64,000 nt of DNA from PFJX01 sp963713085 (lineage in GTDB: Bacteria; Pseudomonadota; Gammaproteobacteria; Burkholderiales; Thiobacillaceae): the NCBI GenBank assembly GCA_963713085.1, contig CAVQKQ010000009.1, forward strand, positions 186,001-250,000, read 5' to 3'. Positions 24,294 through 31,144 of the stretch are shown here, in pieces. The notes below the pieces were generated by a model. The model saw nothing but the letters and a program-made list of their open reading frames with translations. It was not told where the DNA came from and searched no databases. Position 1 is the first letter of the stretch. Each line of letters begins with the position of its first letter. The position numbers and the translations under genes were made by a program.

Positions 24294-24883
24294 AGCGATT
24301 CCACCAGGTTCTGCAACTCCCGCAGCTTGCCGTGGAAGAAATGGCCGGTGCCGGCCACCTCGATCAGGGGGATTTGGTGGGCGACGGCATAGTCGCGGGC
24401 GGCGGCGAAGGGGATCACCTCGTCCTCGCGGCCGTGGATGATGGTGGCGGGGATGGGGATGGGCTCGAATTCGTACATGGACACCGCCGGGCCCACCATG
24501 ATCAGGCGCGCCGCGTGCAGCCGCCGGGCCACCCGCTGCTGGACATAGGCGCCGAAGGAGAAGCCCATCAGGGTCCAGGGCATATCGCCGTAGTGGGCGG
24601 TGACGGCGGCGGCCACGGCGAGCAGGTCCTCGGACTCGCCGACGCCGTGGTCGAACGCGCCCTCGCTTTCCCCCACGCCGCGGAAGTTGGGGCGCACGGC
24701 GATCATGCCGCAGGCCAGCGCGGCCCGGGCCAGGGTCCAGGCCACCTTGTTGTCCAGGCTGCCGCCGCGCAGGGGATGGGGATGGGCCACCATGGCCAGT
24801 CCGACGGGCGCCTCAGGCGGCTCCTCGATCACCGTCTCGATGGCGCCGGCCGGCCCCTTGATGCGCAGCTTGTGCTTTTTCAA
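24275..24883 (-). CDS. Alpha/beta hydrolase (CocE/NonD-like)
   Basis: A 202-aa cytosolic alpha/beta hydrolase: VAHPHPLRGGSLDNKV near residue 35, RPNFRGVGESEG, the nucleophile elbow GFSFGAYV (Ser near residue 118), and an acid/His pair in IIHGREDEVIPF and EVAGTGHFFHG. Small members of this group are found beside nodI in betaproteobacteria; the substrate is unknown. It is transcribed with the ferredoxin upstream (10-base gap) and nodI downstream (overlap). Confidence 0.85.
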   Translation of the reverse strand: MKKHKLRIKGPAGAIETVIEEPPEAPVGLAMVAHPHPLRGGSLDNKVAWTLARAALACGMIAVRPNFRGVGESEGAFDHGVGESEDLLAVAAAVTAHYGDMPWTLMGFSFGAYVQQRVARRLHAARLIMVGPAVSMYEFEPIPIPATIIHGREDEVIPFAAARDYAVAHQIPLIEVAGTGHFFHGKLRELQNLVESLCRPSA

Positions 24884-24893
24884 TGCCGGCGCT

Positions 24894-25205
24894 TCAGATC
24901 TTCAGCCGCTCCACCACCTTGCCGTCGCGCAGGTGGGATTCGACGATCTCGTCGATGTCCATCTCGTCCACGTAGGTGTACCAGACCGCATCGGGATAGA
25001 CCACGCACACCGGGCCTTCACTACAACGGTCCATGCAGCCGGCCCGGTTGACCCGGCAGTGGCCCTCCTTGCCGTGCAGGCCCAGCTGCTTGGCCTTGTT
25101 CTTGGCGTACTCGAACAGGGCCTCGGCGTTGTGGTCGGTGCAGCAGGCGGCGCCGTCCTCGCGCACGTTGAGGCAGAAGAACAGGTGATGCGTGTAATAG
25201 CTCAT
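24894..25205 (-). CDS. Thioredoxin-like [2Fe-2S] ferredoxin
   Basis: A 103-aa member of the shethna/NuoE-like ferredoxin family: Cys11 in HLFFCLNVRED, CC near residue 21, HCRVNRAGCMDRCSEGPVC with the distal cluster cysteines, and VVYPDAVWYTYVDEMDI. It binds one [2Fe-2S] cluster by family; the electron partner is unknown. The start overlaps the stop of the MazG-like gene as ATGA. Confidence 0.87.
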   Translation of the reverse strand: MSYYTHHLFFCLNVREDGAACCTDHNAEALFEYAKNKAKQLGLHGKEGHCRVNRAGCMDRCSEGPVCVVYPDAVWYTYVDEMDIDEIVESHLRDGKVVERLKI

Positions 25206-25621
25206 GCGGGTTGCTCGGGGTCGTTCGAGGCGGATTCGCCTGGGTCGTTCGAGGCGGATTCGCCGGGGTTGAACTCGCTGTACTTGGCGGCGTTGCCCCG
25301 GGCCTTCTCCACCGGGTACTTGGCGGCGTTGATGGCCAGCTTGTCCTCGGCGGCCCGGAGCAGATCAATGTCAAGGCAGTTGGCCAGGCTCACCAGATAG
25401 ATCAGCACGTCGGCCATCTCCTGCCTCACCGCCTCCAGTTTGTGCGGCGGCAGCCTGAGACTTTCCTCTGGGCTCAGCCACTGGAAGGGCTCCAGCAGTT
25501 CCGCCGCCTCGACGATCAGCGCGGCGGTCAGGTTCTTGGGGTCATGGTACCGGTGCCAATCCCGCTCCCGGCCGAATTCCTTTACGGCGGCGGCGAGTTG
25601 TTCGAGGGTGCTAAGGGACAT
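25202..25621 (-). CDS. MazG-like nucleotide pyrophosphohydrolase (dCTPase/RS21-C6 type)
   Basis: 139 aa. The all-alpha NTP-PPase core shows LIVEAAELLEPFQWL with the ExxE metal motif and EMADVLIYLVSLAN with ExxD. It would clear non-canonical or excess dNTPs in the cytosol. After about residue 108 the protein ends in an Asn/Pro/Gly/Ser-rich tail built from a 24-base tandem duplication (PGESASND twice). The first gene of the minus-strand run leading to nodI. Confidence 0.87.
   Translation of the reverse strand: MSLSTLEQLAAAVKEFGRERDWHRYHDPKNLTAALIVEAAELLEPFQWLSPEESLRLPPHKLEAVRQEMADVLIYLVSLANCLDIDLLRAAEDKLAINAAKYPVEKARGNAAKYSEFNPGESASNDPGESASNDPEQPA
25218..25265. repeat. 24-base tandem duplication in the mazG-like gene
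   Basis: Two adjacent copies of a 24-base unit starting GGGTCGTTCGAGGCGG, in frame, encoding PGESASND twice near the protein C-terminus. A recent slippage or duplication event; copy number may vary between strains. Confidence 0.8.
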
Positions 25622-25732
25622 GTCGGGGAATTGATAAACGGGTTGAAGTCAGTTTATCAGTCGTGGGGGACGGCGGGCATACACTGTCATCGGACTCGTC
25701 CAACCGATTGGCCTCACACTCTGTAATGCAGC

Positions 25733-25761
25733 TTGACCAGCATAAACATATTGTTTATTTT
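25733..25761 (+). promoter_or_regulatory. Predicted higBA promoter with overlapping palindromic operator
   Basis: TTGACC (25733-25738), 17 bases, TATTTT (25756-25761). A perfect inverted repeat ATAAACA-tat-TGTTTAT covers 25742-25758, inside the spacer and touching the -10. This is where a HigA-type antitoxin would bind to repress its own operon. The predicted start of transcription falls next to the higB ATG, so the transcript may be nearly leaderless. Confidence 0.55.
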
Positions 25762-25768
25762 TTGTCCC

Positions 25769-26050
25769 ATGATTCGCAATTTCGCTGATTCTGAATCGGA
25801 ACGATTCTTCACCACCGGAAAATCGCGCAGCTTACCGCCTGAAATTTTAAAGCGCGCAGCGATGCGTTTGACCCAGTTGGACAGCGCCACCCGCATCGAG
25901 GATTTGCGCCTGCCTCCGTCCAACAGGCTGGAAGCCCTGGCCCACGATCGCGCCGGGCAATGGAGCATCCGCATCAACGATCAGTGGCGGGTCTGTTTCC
26001 GGTTCGAGAACGGCGATGCCCTCGACGTGGAAATCGTCGATTACCACTAA
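25769..26050 (+). CDS. higB: HigB-type toxin (RelE/ParE fold)
   Basis: 93 aa from the ATG at 25769; a TTG at 25733 would add 12 hydrophobic residues that are unlike the family. Conserved blocks are MIRNFADSESERFF, RRxx replaced by PPEILKRAAMRLTQLDSA, LRLPPSNRLEALAHDR and the catalytic-side GQWSIRINDQWRVCFRF ending in VEIVDYH. HigB cleaves mRNA at the ribosome. It is followed ten bases later by higA, the toxin-first order typical of hig loci. Confidence 0.92.
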   Translation: MIRNFADSESERFFTTGKSRSLPPEILKRAAMRLTQLDSATRIEDLRLPPSNRLEALAHDRAGQWSIRINDQWRVCFRFENGDALDVEIVDYH

Positions 26051-26060
26051 GGAGTTCACG

Positions 26061-26357
26061 ATGTTTAAAAGCAAGTTGCCGACCATTCACCCGGGCGAGT
26101 TTCTGAGCGAAACCCTGACCGAAATGGGTATCTCCCAGGCCGAGTTCGCCCGCGCCATCGGCGTCTCGCCCATGCGGATTTCCCATGTCATCAAGGGAAC
26201 CCGCCCGGTCACGGCGGAACTGGCCTTGCTGTTCGGACGCGCCTTCGATCAGACACCGCAATACTGGCTCAATCTTCAGGCGGCTTACGATCTGAAAAGG
26301 GCGGAGGCGGATATGGGGGAACGGCTGGCGGATGTGCATTCGCTTACGCATGCCTGA
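26061..26357 (+). CDS. higA: HigA-type antitoxin
   Basis: 98 aa with an Xre-type helix-turn-helix: IHPGEFLSETLTEMGISQAEFARAIGVS, with the recognition helix MRISHVIKGTRPV, and the family C-terminal FDQTPQYWLNLQAAYDL (quoted in part). AAGGAG lies seven bases upstream of the ATG. It should neutralise HigB and repress the operon through the palindrome at 25742-25758. Confidence 0.93.
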   Translation: MFKSKLPTIHPGEFLSETLTEMGISQAEFARAIGVSPMRISHVIKGTRPVTAELALLFGRAFDQTPQYWLNLQAAYDLKRAEADMGERLADVHSLTHA

Positions 26358-26366
26358 TTTCTTGTC

Positions 26367-26957
26367 ATGATCCTTATTGGATTTGATCCTGGTGGTCTAA
26401 GGAGCTTCGGTTGGGCTTGTTTGCATATCGACAAGTCTGGAGTGCCCATTACGCTAAAAGCTGGCCTGACTTCATGCGCATCTGCCGCGCTTGATGAAGC
26501 GAGTAACAACACAAGCTACTCACCTGTTGCAGTGGGATAGATGAACCGCTCTTCTGGATTCGAGAGGGTGATCGCAAGGCCGACGCCGACATTCGCAAAC
26601 GCGTTTGTGCAGTCGGTGGAAGCTCAGGCACATGTTAGTCATGTCAATTCATTGCGAGGCGCATGCTTGGTTCAAGGTGTCCTTGCAGCGCGTCAAGCAG
26701 TTGAAACATGGCCTTCTGCAATCGTTACCGAGGCGCACCCAAAGGCGCTCTTACTCATTCAATCTGCAGCAAGAAAGTTTCTCGCAACCTATCTTCCTGA
26801 TGCACCGACCGAGCATCAACGCGATGCAGCCCTTGCCGCATACACGGCTTGGGCCCTAGCAGCGCAGTTCACAGGTTGGCGCGATCTTGTGCCCGAGGAG
26901 CGCAACCCATTCTTCCCGAGCGGACACAGTGTTTCATACTGGTTCCCTTGTCTCTGA
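26367..26957 (+). pseudogene. DUF429 (RNase H-like fold) gene with two frameshifts
   Basis: From the ATG at 26367 the frame gives ILIGFDPGGLRSFGWA, then a TAG at 26538. A shifted frame there continues with IDEPLFWIREGDRKADADIR and VCAVGGSSGT; after about 26630 the first frame resumes with HVNSLRGACLVQGVL and ITEAHPKALL-like residues to the stop at 26955. Joined, this is a complete DUF429 protein of about 197 aa, so a one-base loss near 26536 and a compensating change near 26630 have broken it. DUF429 proteins have a ribonuclease-H-like fold and unknown role. Sequencing error is the other explanation. Confidence 0.7.
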
Positions 26958-27000
26958 ACTCGGCAATTGGCGCCGTAGACCCCCCTCAACTCTCAGAGTC

Positions 27001-27558
27001 TCAGCTCCCCCCAAACCGCTCAAACCAAAGCAACCCCATCACCGTCTTCGCCTCGTTGATCCGCCCATCCCGCACCATCTCCATGGCCTCTGCCCAGGTC
27101 ACCCGCAGGATCTCCAGGAACTCGTCCTCGTCCATGTTCTCGCCGCTGAAGCTCAATTCCTGGGCCAGGAAGTAGACCAGGCGCTCGTTGGAATAGCCGA
27201 TGCAGGGGTAGAAGGTGGGCAGTTCACGCCACTTCAGGGCGAGGTAGCCGGTCTCCTCCTGGAGTTCCCGCTGGGCGCAGGCCAGTTCCGTCTCGTGGGG
27301 GTCGAACTTGCCGGCGGGCAGTTCCAGGAAATCCCTATGCAACGGATAGCGGTGCTGGCGCTCCAGCAGGACGTCGCCGTTGGCGAAGATCGGCAGGATC
27401 ACCGCCGCGCCGGGGTGGACGATGTATTCCCGAGTGGATTCGCCGCCATCGGGCAGGCGCACCCGGTCCTTCTTCACGTGGAGCAGGCGGCCCCGATATT
27501 CGTCGCGGGATTCCAGGGTGTGTTCGGTGAGGTCGAAGGTGCTGTCATGGCCGGTCAT
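27001..27558 (-). CDS. nudF: ADP-ribose pyrophosphatase, Nudix family
   Basis: 185 aa from the ATG at 27556-27558 (MTGHDSTFDL). The Nudix box fits exactly: GKFDPHE, seven residues, RELQEETGYL (about residues 96-118). VILPIFANGDVLLERQHRYP upstream and the FLAQEL and GLLWFERFGG segments match NudF/ADPRase. It hydrolyses ADP-ribose to AMP and ribose-5-phosphate. Divergent from trpB2 across 197 bases. Confidence 0.9.
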   Translation of the reverse strand: MTGHDSTFDLTEHTLESRDEYRGRLLHVKKDRVRLPDGGESTREYIVHPGAAVILPIFANGDVLLERQHRYPLHRDFLELPAGKFDPHETELACAQRELQEETGYLALKWRELPTFYPCIGYSNERLVYFLAQELSFSGENMDEDEFLEILRVTWAEAMEMVRDGRINEAKTVMGLLWFERFGGS

Positions 27559-27755
27559 GGGGGCTCCGCATCGGGATCGGGTCCAGGAATCGGCCCAGTA
27601 TAACGGCCTGCTCCCCGACCCCACGGCCCTACCCGGCGCATCCGGATGGGTTTAGCATCACCCCTCGCCTCGCGTGTCGGGGGAGGCGCGCCGACGCGCC
27701 GGCCCGATGCCGTTCGGGCGGATCGTTTCAACGGCCCCTACCTGGAGACTCAGTA

Positions 27756-29129
27756 ATGCCCTTGACCAAGATCCTGCTGGAAGAACAAGACATCCCCACC
27801 CACTGGTACAACGTGGTGGCGGACATGCCCAACCCGCCCGCCCCGCCCCTGGGAGGCGACGGCAATCCCCTGGCCCCGGAAAAGATGCTGGCCATCTTCC
27901 CGGGCAGCATCCTGGAGCAGGAGATGTCGGCGGAGCGCTGGATCCCCATCCCGGAAAAGGTCCGGGAGATCTACCGGATCTGGCGGCCCTCCCCCCTGTT
28001 CCGGGCCCACCGACTGGAACAGGCCCTGGGCACCCCGGCCCGGATCTACTACAAGTACGAGGGCGTCTCCCCGGCCGGCTCTCACAAGCCCAACTCGGCC
28101 GTGCCCCAGGCCTATTTCAACAAGATGGCGGGCATCAACCGGCTCACCACCGAGACCGGCGCCGGCCAGTGGGGCTCCGCCCTGGCCCTGGCCGGCCAGA
28201 TGTTCGACATGGAGGTGCGCGTCTACATGGTGAAGGTGAGCTACCACCAGAAGCCGTTCCGCCGTTCCATGATGCAGACTTGGGGTGCCGAGGTATTCGC
28301 CAGCCCCACCGACATGACCCAGACCGGCCGCCACATCCTGGAGTTGGACCCGGACAACCCCGGCAGCCTGGGCATCGCCATCTCCGAGGCGGTGGAGGAG
28401 GCCGCCGGCCGGGCCGACACCAACTATGCACTGGGCTCGGTGTTGAACCACGTGCTGCTACACCAGACCATCATCGGCCAGGAGGCCAAGAAGCAGTTCG
28501 AGAAGGTGGGCGACTACCCGGACATGATCTTCGCGCCCTGCGGCGGCGGCTGCAATTTCGCCGGTGTCAGCTTTCCGTTCTTCGCCGACAAGGCCGCCGG
28601 CGACAAGCGGGCGCAAAACCTGCGCTTCGTGGCGGTGGAGCCCGCCTCCTGCCCCACCCTGACCAAGGGCGTGTATGCCTACGACTTCGGCGACTCCTCC
28701 GGCTATACGCCGCTGATGAAGATGTACACCCTGGGCCACGACTTCATGCCCCCCGGCATCCACGCCGGCGGCCTGCGCTACCACGGCGACTCACCGCTGA
28801 TCTCCCAGCTCTACCACGAGAAGCTGATCGAGGCGGTGGCGGTACCCCAGGTGGCCACCTTCGAGGCCGGGGTCCGGTTCGCCCGGGCCGAGGGCATCAT
28901 CCCGGCCCCCGAGTCCAACCACGCGATACGCGCCGCCATCGACGAGGCCCTGCGCTGCAAGGAGAGCGGCGAGCCCAAGACCCTGCTGATCAACCTGTCC
29001 GGCCACGGCCACTTCGACATGGCCAGCTACGACAAGTATCTGGCCGGCGAACTCACCGACTACGAGTATCCGGAACATGAAATCCAGGCGGCCCTGGAGC
29101 GCCTGCCCAAGGTGAAGGAGCCGGCATGA
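27756..29129 (+). CDS. trpB2: TrpB2-type tryptophan synthase beta chain
   Basis: A 457-aa PLP enzyme of the long TrpB2 subgroup. The PLP lysine is in PAGSHKPNSAVPQAYF (about residue 112), TGAGQWGSALALAG, the phosphate cup CGGGCNFAG, and NLSGHGHFDM near the C-terminus. TrpB2 converts indole (or phosphoserine-linked substrates in some lineages) to tryptophan and often stands without trpA, as here. CTGGAG precedes the ATG. It lies just upstream of the aroG attenuator. Confidence 0.92.
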   Translation: MPLTKILLEEQDIPTHWYNVVADMPNPPAPPLGGDGNPLAPEKMLAIFPGSILEQEMSAERWIPIPEKVREIYRIWRPSPLFRAHRLEQALGTPARIYYKYEGVSPAGSHKPNSAVPQAYFNKMAGINRLTTETGAGQWGSALALAGQMFDMEVRVYMVKVSYHQKPFRRSMMQTWGAEVFASPTDMTQTGRHILELDPDNPGSLGIAISEAVEEAAGRADTNYALGSVLNHVLLHQTIIGQEAKKQFEKVGDYPDMIFAPCGGGCNFAGVSFPFFADKAAGDKRAQNLRFVAVEPASCPTLTKGVYAYDFGDSSGYTPLMKMYTLGHDFMPPGIHAGGLRYHGDSPLISQLYHEKLIEAVAVPQVATFEAGVRFARAEGIIPAPESNHAIRAAIDEALRCKESGEPKTLLINLSGHGHFDMASYDKYLAGELTDYEYPEHEIQAALERLPKVKEPA

Positions 29130-29140
29130 CCCGGCTGGCC

Positions 29141-29169
29141 TTGTTGCGGTGCATGGCGTCTGCTAGCAT
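29141..29169 (+). promoter_or_regulatory. Predicted promoter of the aroG leader
   Basis: TTGTTG (29141-29146), 17 bases, then TGC-TAGCAT (extended -10, hexamer 29164-29169). Transcription would begin near 29176, three bases before the leader-peptide ATG. Sequence-based only. Confidence 0.45.
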
Positions 29170-29178
29170 GCGCATCCT

Positions 29179-29247
29179 ATGAAGATGATTCGTCAGCACT
29201 TTTTTTGGTATTTCTTTCCCGCGGCCTTGGCGGCGGGGGGGCGCTGA
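29179..29247 (+). CDS. aroG leader peptide rich in Phe, Trp and Tyr
   Basis: A 22-codon frame MKMIRQHFFWYFFP... ending in TGA at 29245. Seven consecutive codons hold five aromatic codons around one Trp and one Tyr (HFFWYFF: four Phe, one Trp, one Tyr), the three end products of the aroG pathway. The predicted terminator follows 31 bases later, and a 3' part of the leader (29227-29233) can pair with its left arm. This is the layout of a ribosome-mediated attenuator. There is no clear Shine-Dalgarno, so initiation may be leaderless or weak. Confidence 0.75.
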   Translation: MKMIRQHFFWYFFPAALAAGGR

Positions 29248-29278
29248 CCGACACGAGTCACATCGAGCCACCCGAGAA

Positions 29279-29305
29279 ACCGCCAGACCTCCCTGGCGGT
29301 TTTTT
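29279..29305 (+). terminator. Rho-independent terminator / attenuator before aroG
   Basis: A perfect 8-bp stem ACCGCCAG (29279-29286) and CTGGCGGT (29293-29300) with a 6-base loop, followed by a T run through 29305. TTGGCGG at 29227-29233 can pair with CCGCCAG of the left arm (one G-U), a candidate antiterminator. It lies 46 bases before the aroG start. Confidence 0.85.
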
Positions 29306-29351
29306 CGTTTAGGGAACGCTCAACATTGGCACCCCAACAGGAGCAAAGATC

Positions 29352-30428
29352 ATGACGGCCATCCGCACCGACGACACCCGGATCGAGCAGGGCGACGAAC
29401 TGCTCGCGCCCATGCAGGTCATGCGCGAGCTGAAAGCCAACGAAGCGGCCCTCAACACCACCTTCCAGGCGCGCAACCGCATACACGACGTGCTGCGCGG
29501 CGCCGACGACCGGCTGGTGGTGGTGGTGGGGCCCTGTTCCATCCACGACACCAAGGCCGCCCTGGAATACGCCGGCAAGCTCAAGTCCGTGGTCCGGGAA
29601 CTGGAACACGATCTGGTCATCGTGATGCGGGTTTATTTCGAGAAGCCCCGCACCACCGTGGGCTGGAAAGGCCTGATCAACGACCCCCACCTGGACGAGA
29701 GCTTCGACATCAACGAGGGCCTGCGCCTGGCCCGCAAGCTGCTGCTGGAGATCAACGAGATGGGGGTGCCCTGCGGCACCGAATTCCTGGACCTGATCTC
29801 GCCCCAGTACATCGCCGACCTGGTGGCCTGGGGCGCCATCGGCGCCCGCACCACGGAATCCCAGTCCCACCGCCAGCTGGCCTCGGGCCTGTCCTGCCCG
29901 GTGGGCTTCAAGAACGGCACCGACGGCAACCTGAAGATCGCGGTGGACGCCATCAAGGCCGCCGCCGCCCGGCATCACTTCGTGTCCATCACCAAGTCCG
30001 GCCACGTGGCGGTATTCAAGACCGCCGGCAACGAGGACTGCCACGTCATCCTGCGCGGCGGCAAGCAGCCCAACTACGACGCGGGGAGCGTCAATACCGC
30101 CTGCGGCGAGCTTGCCAATGCCGGCCTGCGCCAACAGGTCATGATCGACCTGTCCCACGCCAACTCCCGCAAGCAATACCAGCGCCAGCTGGAGGTGGGC
30201 GGGAACGTTGCGGACCAGATCGCCGCCGGCGACAAGCGCATCGTCGGGGTGATGATCGAAAGCCACCTCAACGCCGGCCGCCAGGACTTGCTCCCCGGCA
30301 AGGACCTGGTCTACGGCCAGTCCATCACCGATGCCTGCATCGCCTGGGACAGCACGGAACCGTTGCTGCGGCATCTGTCGGAAGCGGTGCGTCTGCGCCG
30401 TGTCGCCCGGCCCGCCGACGAGCAGTAG
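29352..30428 (+). CDS. aroG: Class I DAHP synthase (3-deoxy-7-phosphoheptulonate synthase)
   Basis: Condenses phosphoenolpyruvate and erythrose-4-phosphate, the first shikimate step. 358 aa. Signatures are VVVVGPCSIHD, RVYFEKPRTTVGWKGLINDP, GARTTESQSHRQLASGLS, GFKNGTDG and LRGGKQPNY, with metal ligands in DLSHANSRK and GVMIESHL. AGGAG lies just upstream. The preceding leader peptide and terminator suggest control by aromatic-amino-acid supply in addition to feedback inhibition, whose specificity cannot be told from the sequence alone. Confidence 0.97.
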   Translation: MTAIRTDDTRIEQGDELLAPMQVMRELKANEAALNTTFQARNRIHDVLRGADDRLVVVVGPCSIHDTKAALEYAGKLKSVVRELEHDLVIVMRVYFEKPRTTVGWKGLINDPHLDESFDINEGLRLARKLLLEINEMGVPCGTEFLDLISPQYIADLVAWGAIGARTTESQSHRQLASGLSCPVGFKNGTDGNLKIAVDAIKAAAARHHFVSITKSGHVAVFKTAGNEDCHVILRGGKQPNYDAGSVNTACGELANAGLRQQVMIDLSHANSRKQYQRQLEVGGNVADQIAAGDKRIVGVMIESHLNAGRQDLLPGKDLVYGQSITDACIAWDSTEPLLRHLSEAVRLRRVARPADEQ

Positions 30429-30450
30429 GCGCGCGTAGCGCAGCCTGGGT

Positions 30451-30456
30451 TAGAAT
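30451..30456 (+). promoter_or_regulatory. -10 element of the 4.5S RNA gene
   Basis: TAGAAT six bases before the 5' end of the SRP RNA. No good -35 hexamer is seen at the expected distance. Confidence 0.5.
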
Positions 30457-30461
30457 GCGCC

Positions 30462-30560
30462 GTGGCGGGTCTCCCCGCATGGCTAAGCCGCAAACCTGGT
30501 CAGGTCCGGAAGGAAGCAGCCATAGTGGACGATGCCAGTGCCGGGGGTCAGGCTCGCCAC
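30462..30560 (+). ncRNA. ffs: Signal recognition particle 4.5S RNA (small bacterial type)
   Basis: About 99 bases. The conserved apical hairpin GGTCAGGTCCGGAAGGAAGC is present (near 30498-30518), the M-domain-binding symmetric loops flank it, and the ends pair (GTGGCG at 30462-30467 with CGCCAC at 30555-30560). It binds Ffh to target nascent membrane proteins. GGGGGT (30543-30548) and ACCCCC (30559-30564) followed by TTTT form an overlapping terminator hairpin. The gene lies before dnaX in many betaproteobacteria; here pagL sits between. Confidence 0.93.
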
Positions 30561-30592
30561 CCCCTTTTCCTAATAATCAGCGGGAGTTGAAG

Positions 30593-31126
30593 ATGACCCG
30601 ACGTGTTCTTGGCGTCCTGCTGCTGGGCCTGGGCCTGACCAGCGCGGATCCGTCCACGGCCGCGGCCGTGGACGGATCCGCGATCGAGGTGGGCCATGGC
30701 GAAGGCACCGAGATGGCCCGCGTGACCGTCCGCTGGAACTGGGACAGGCGGTGGGACTTCGGCCGCAACTGGCTGGCCACGGGTTTCTGGGAGACCGGCG
30801 TCGGTTTCTGGCAAGGCAACAGGGACGGCGGCAGGGACCTGTGGGAGGTCGGCCTCACCCCGGTTTTCCGGCTCAATTCCAAGCACAGCCATTTCTTCTG
30901 GGAAGCCGGCATCGGCGGCCACCTCATGAGCCAGAGCCGCATGGACGACCGGCGCGAGTTCGGCAGCCATTTCAACTTCGGCGACCATGTCGGCTTCGGT
31001 TGGCGCCTCGGAGACCATCAACGTTATGAGTTGAGCTACCGCTTCCAGCACCTGTCCAACGCCAACACCGCCATGCCGAACGATACGATCAACTTCCACC
31101 AGATCCGCCTCGGTTTCAACTACTGA
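30593..31126 (+). CDS. pagL: Lipid A 3-O-deacylase PagL-like
   Basis: A 177-aa outer-membrane beta-barrel with a signal peptide. Alternating barrel strands lead to the C-terminal YRFQHLSNANTAMPND and FHQIRLGFNY; the catalytic His153-x-Ser155 pair of PagL is present, while the third residue (Glu) is not obvious. It would remove the 3-linked acyl chain of lipid A. Residues 17-30, around the signal-peptide end, are coded by a 40-base perfect palindrome. GGGAG precedes the ATG. Inserted between ffs and dnaX. Confidence 0.85.
   Translation: MTRRVLGVLLLGLGLTSADPSTAAAVDGSAIEVGHGEGTEMARVTVRWNWDRRWDFGRNWLATGFWETGVGFWQGNRDGGRDLWEVGLTPVFRLNSKHSHFFWEAGIGGHLMSQSRMDDRREFGSHFNFGDHVGFGWRLGDHQRYELSYRFQHLSNANTAMPNDTINFHQIRLGFNY
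30643..30682. repeat. 40-base perfect palindrome inside pagL
   Basis: Arms CGCGGATCCGTCCACGGCCG at 30643-30662 and its exact reverse complement at 30663-30682, with no spacer and a BamHI-like GGATCC in each arm. Both strands code for the same peptide (ADPSTAAAVDGSA). It can form a long hairpin in the mRNA about 50 bases after the start codon, or a DNA cruciform. Confidence 0.92.
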
Positions 31127-31144
31127 CGGGCCAGCAAACCACGG

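Noticed and set aside
27685..27700. GGCGCG/CGCGCC hairpin upstream of trpB2
   Set aside because: Short stem with a 4-base loop, no T run; common by chance in GC-rich DNA.
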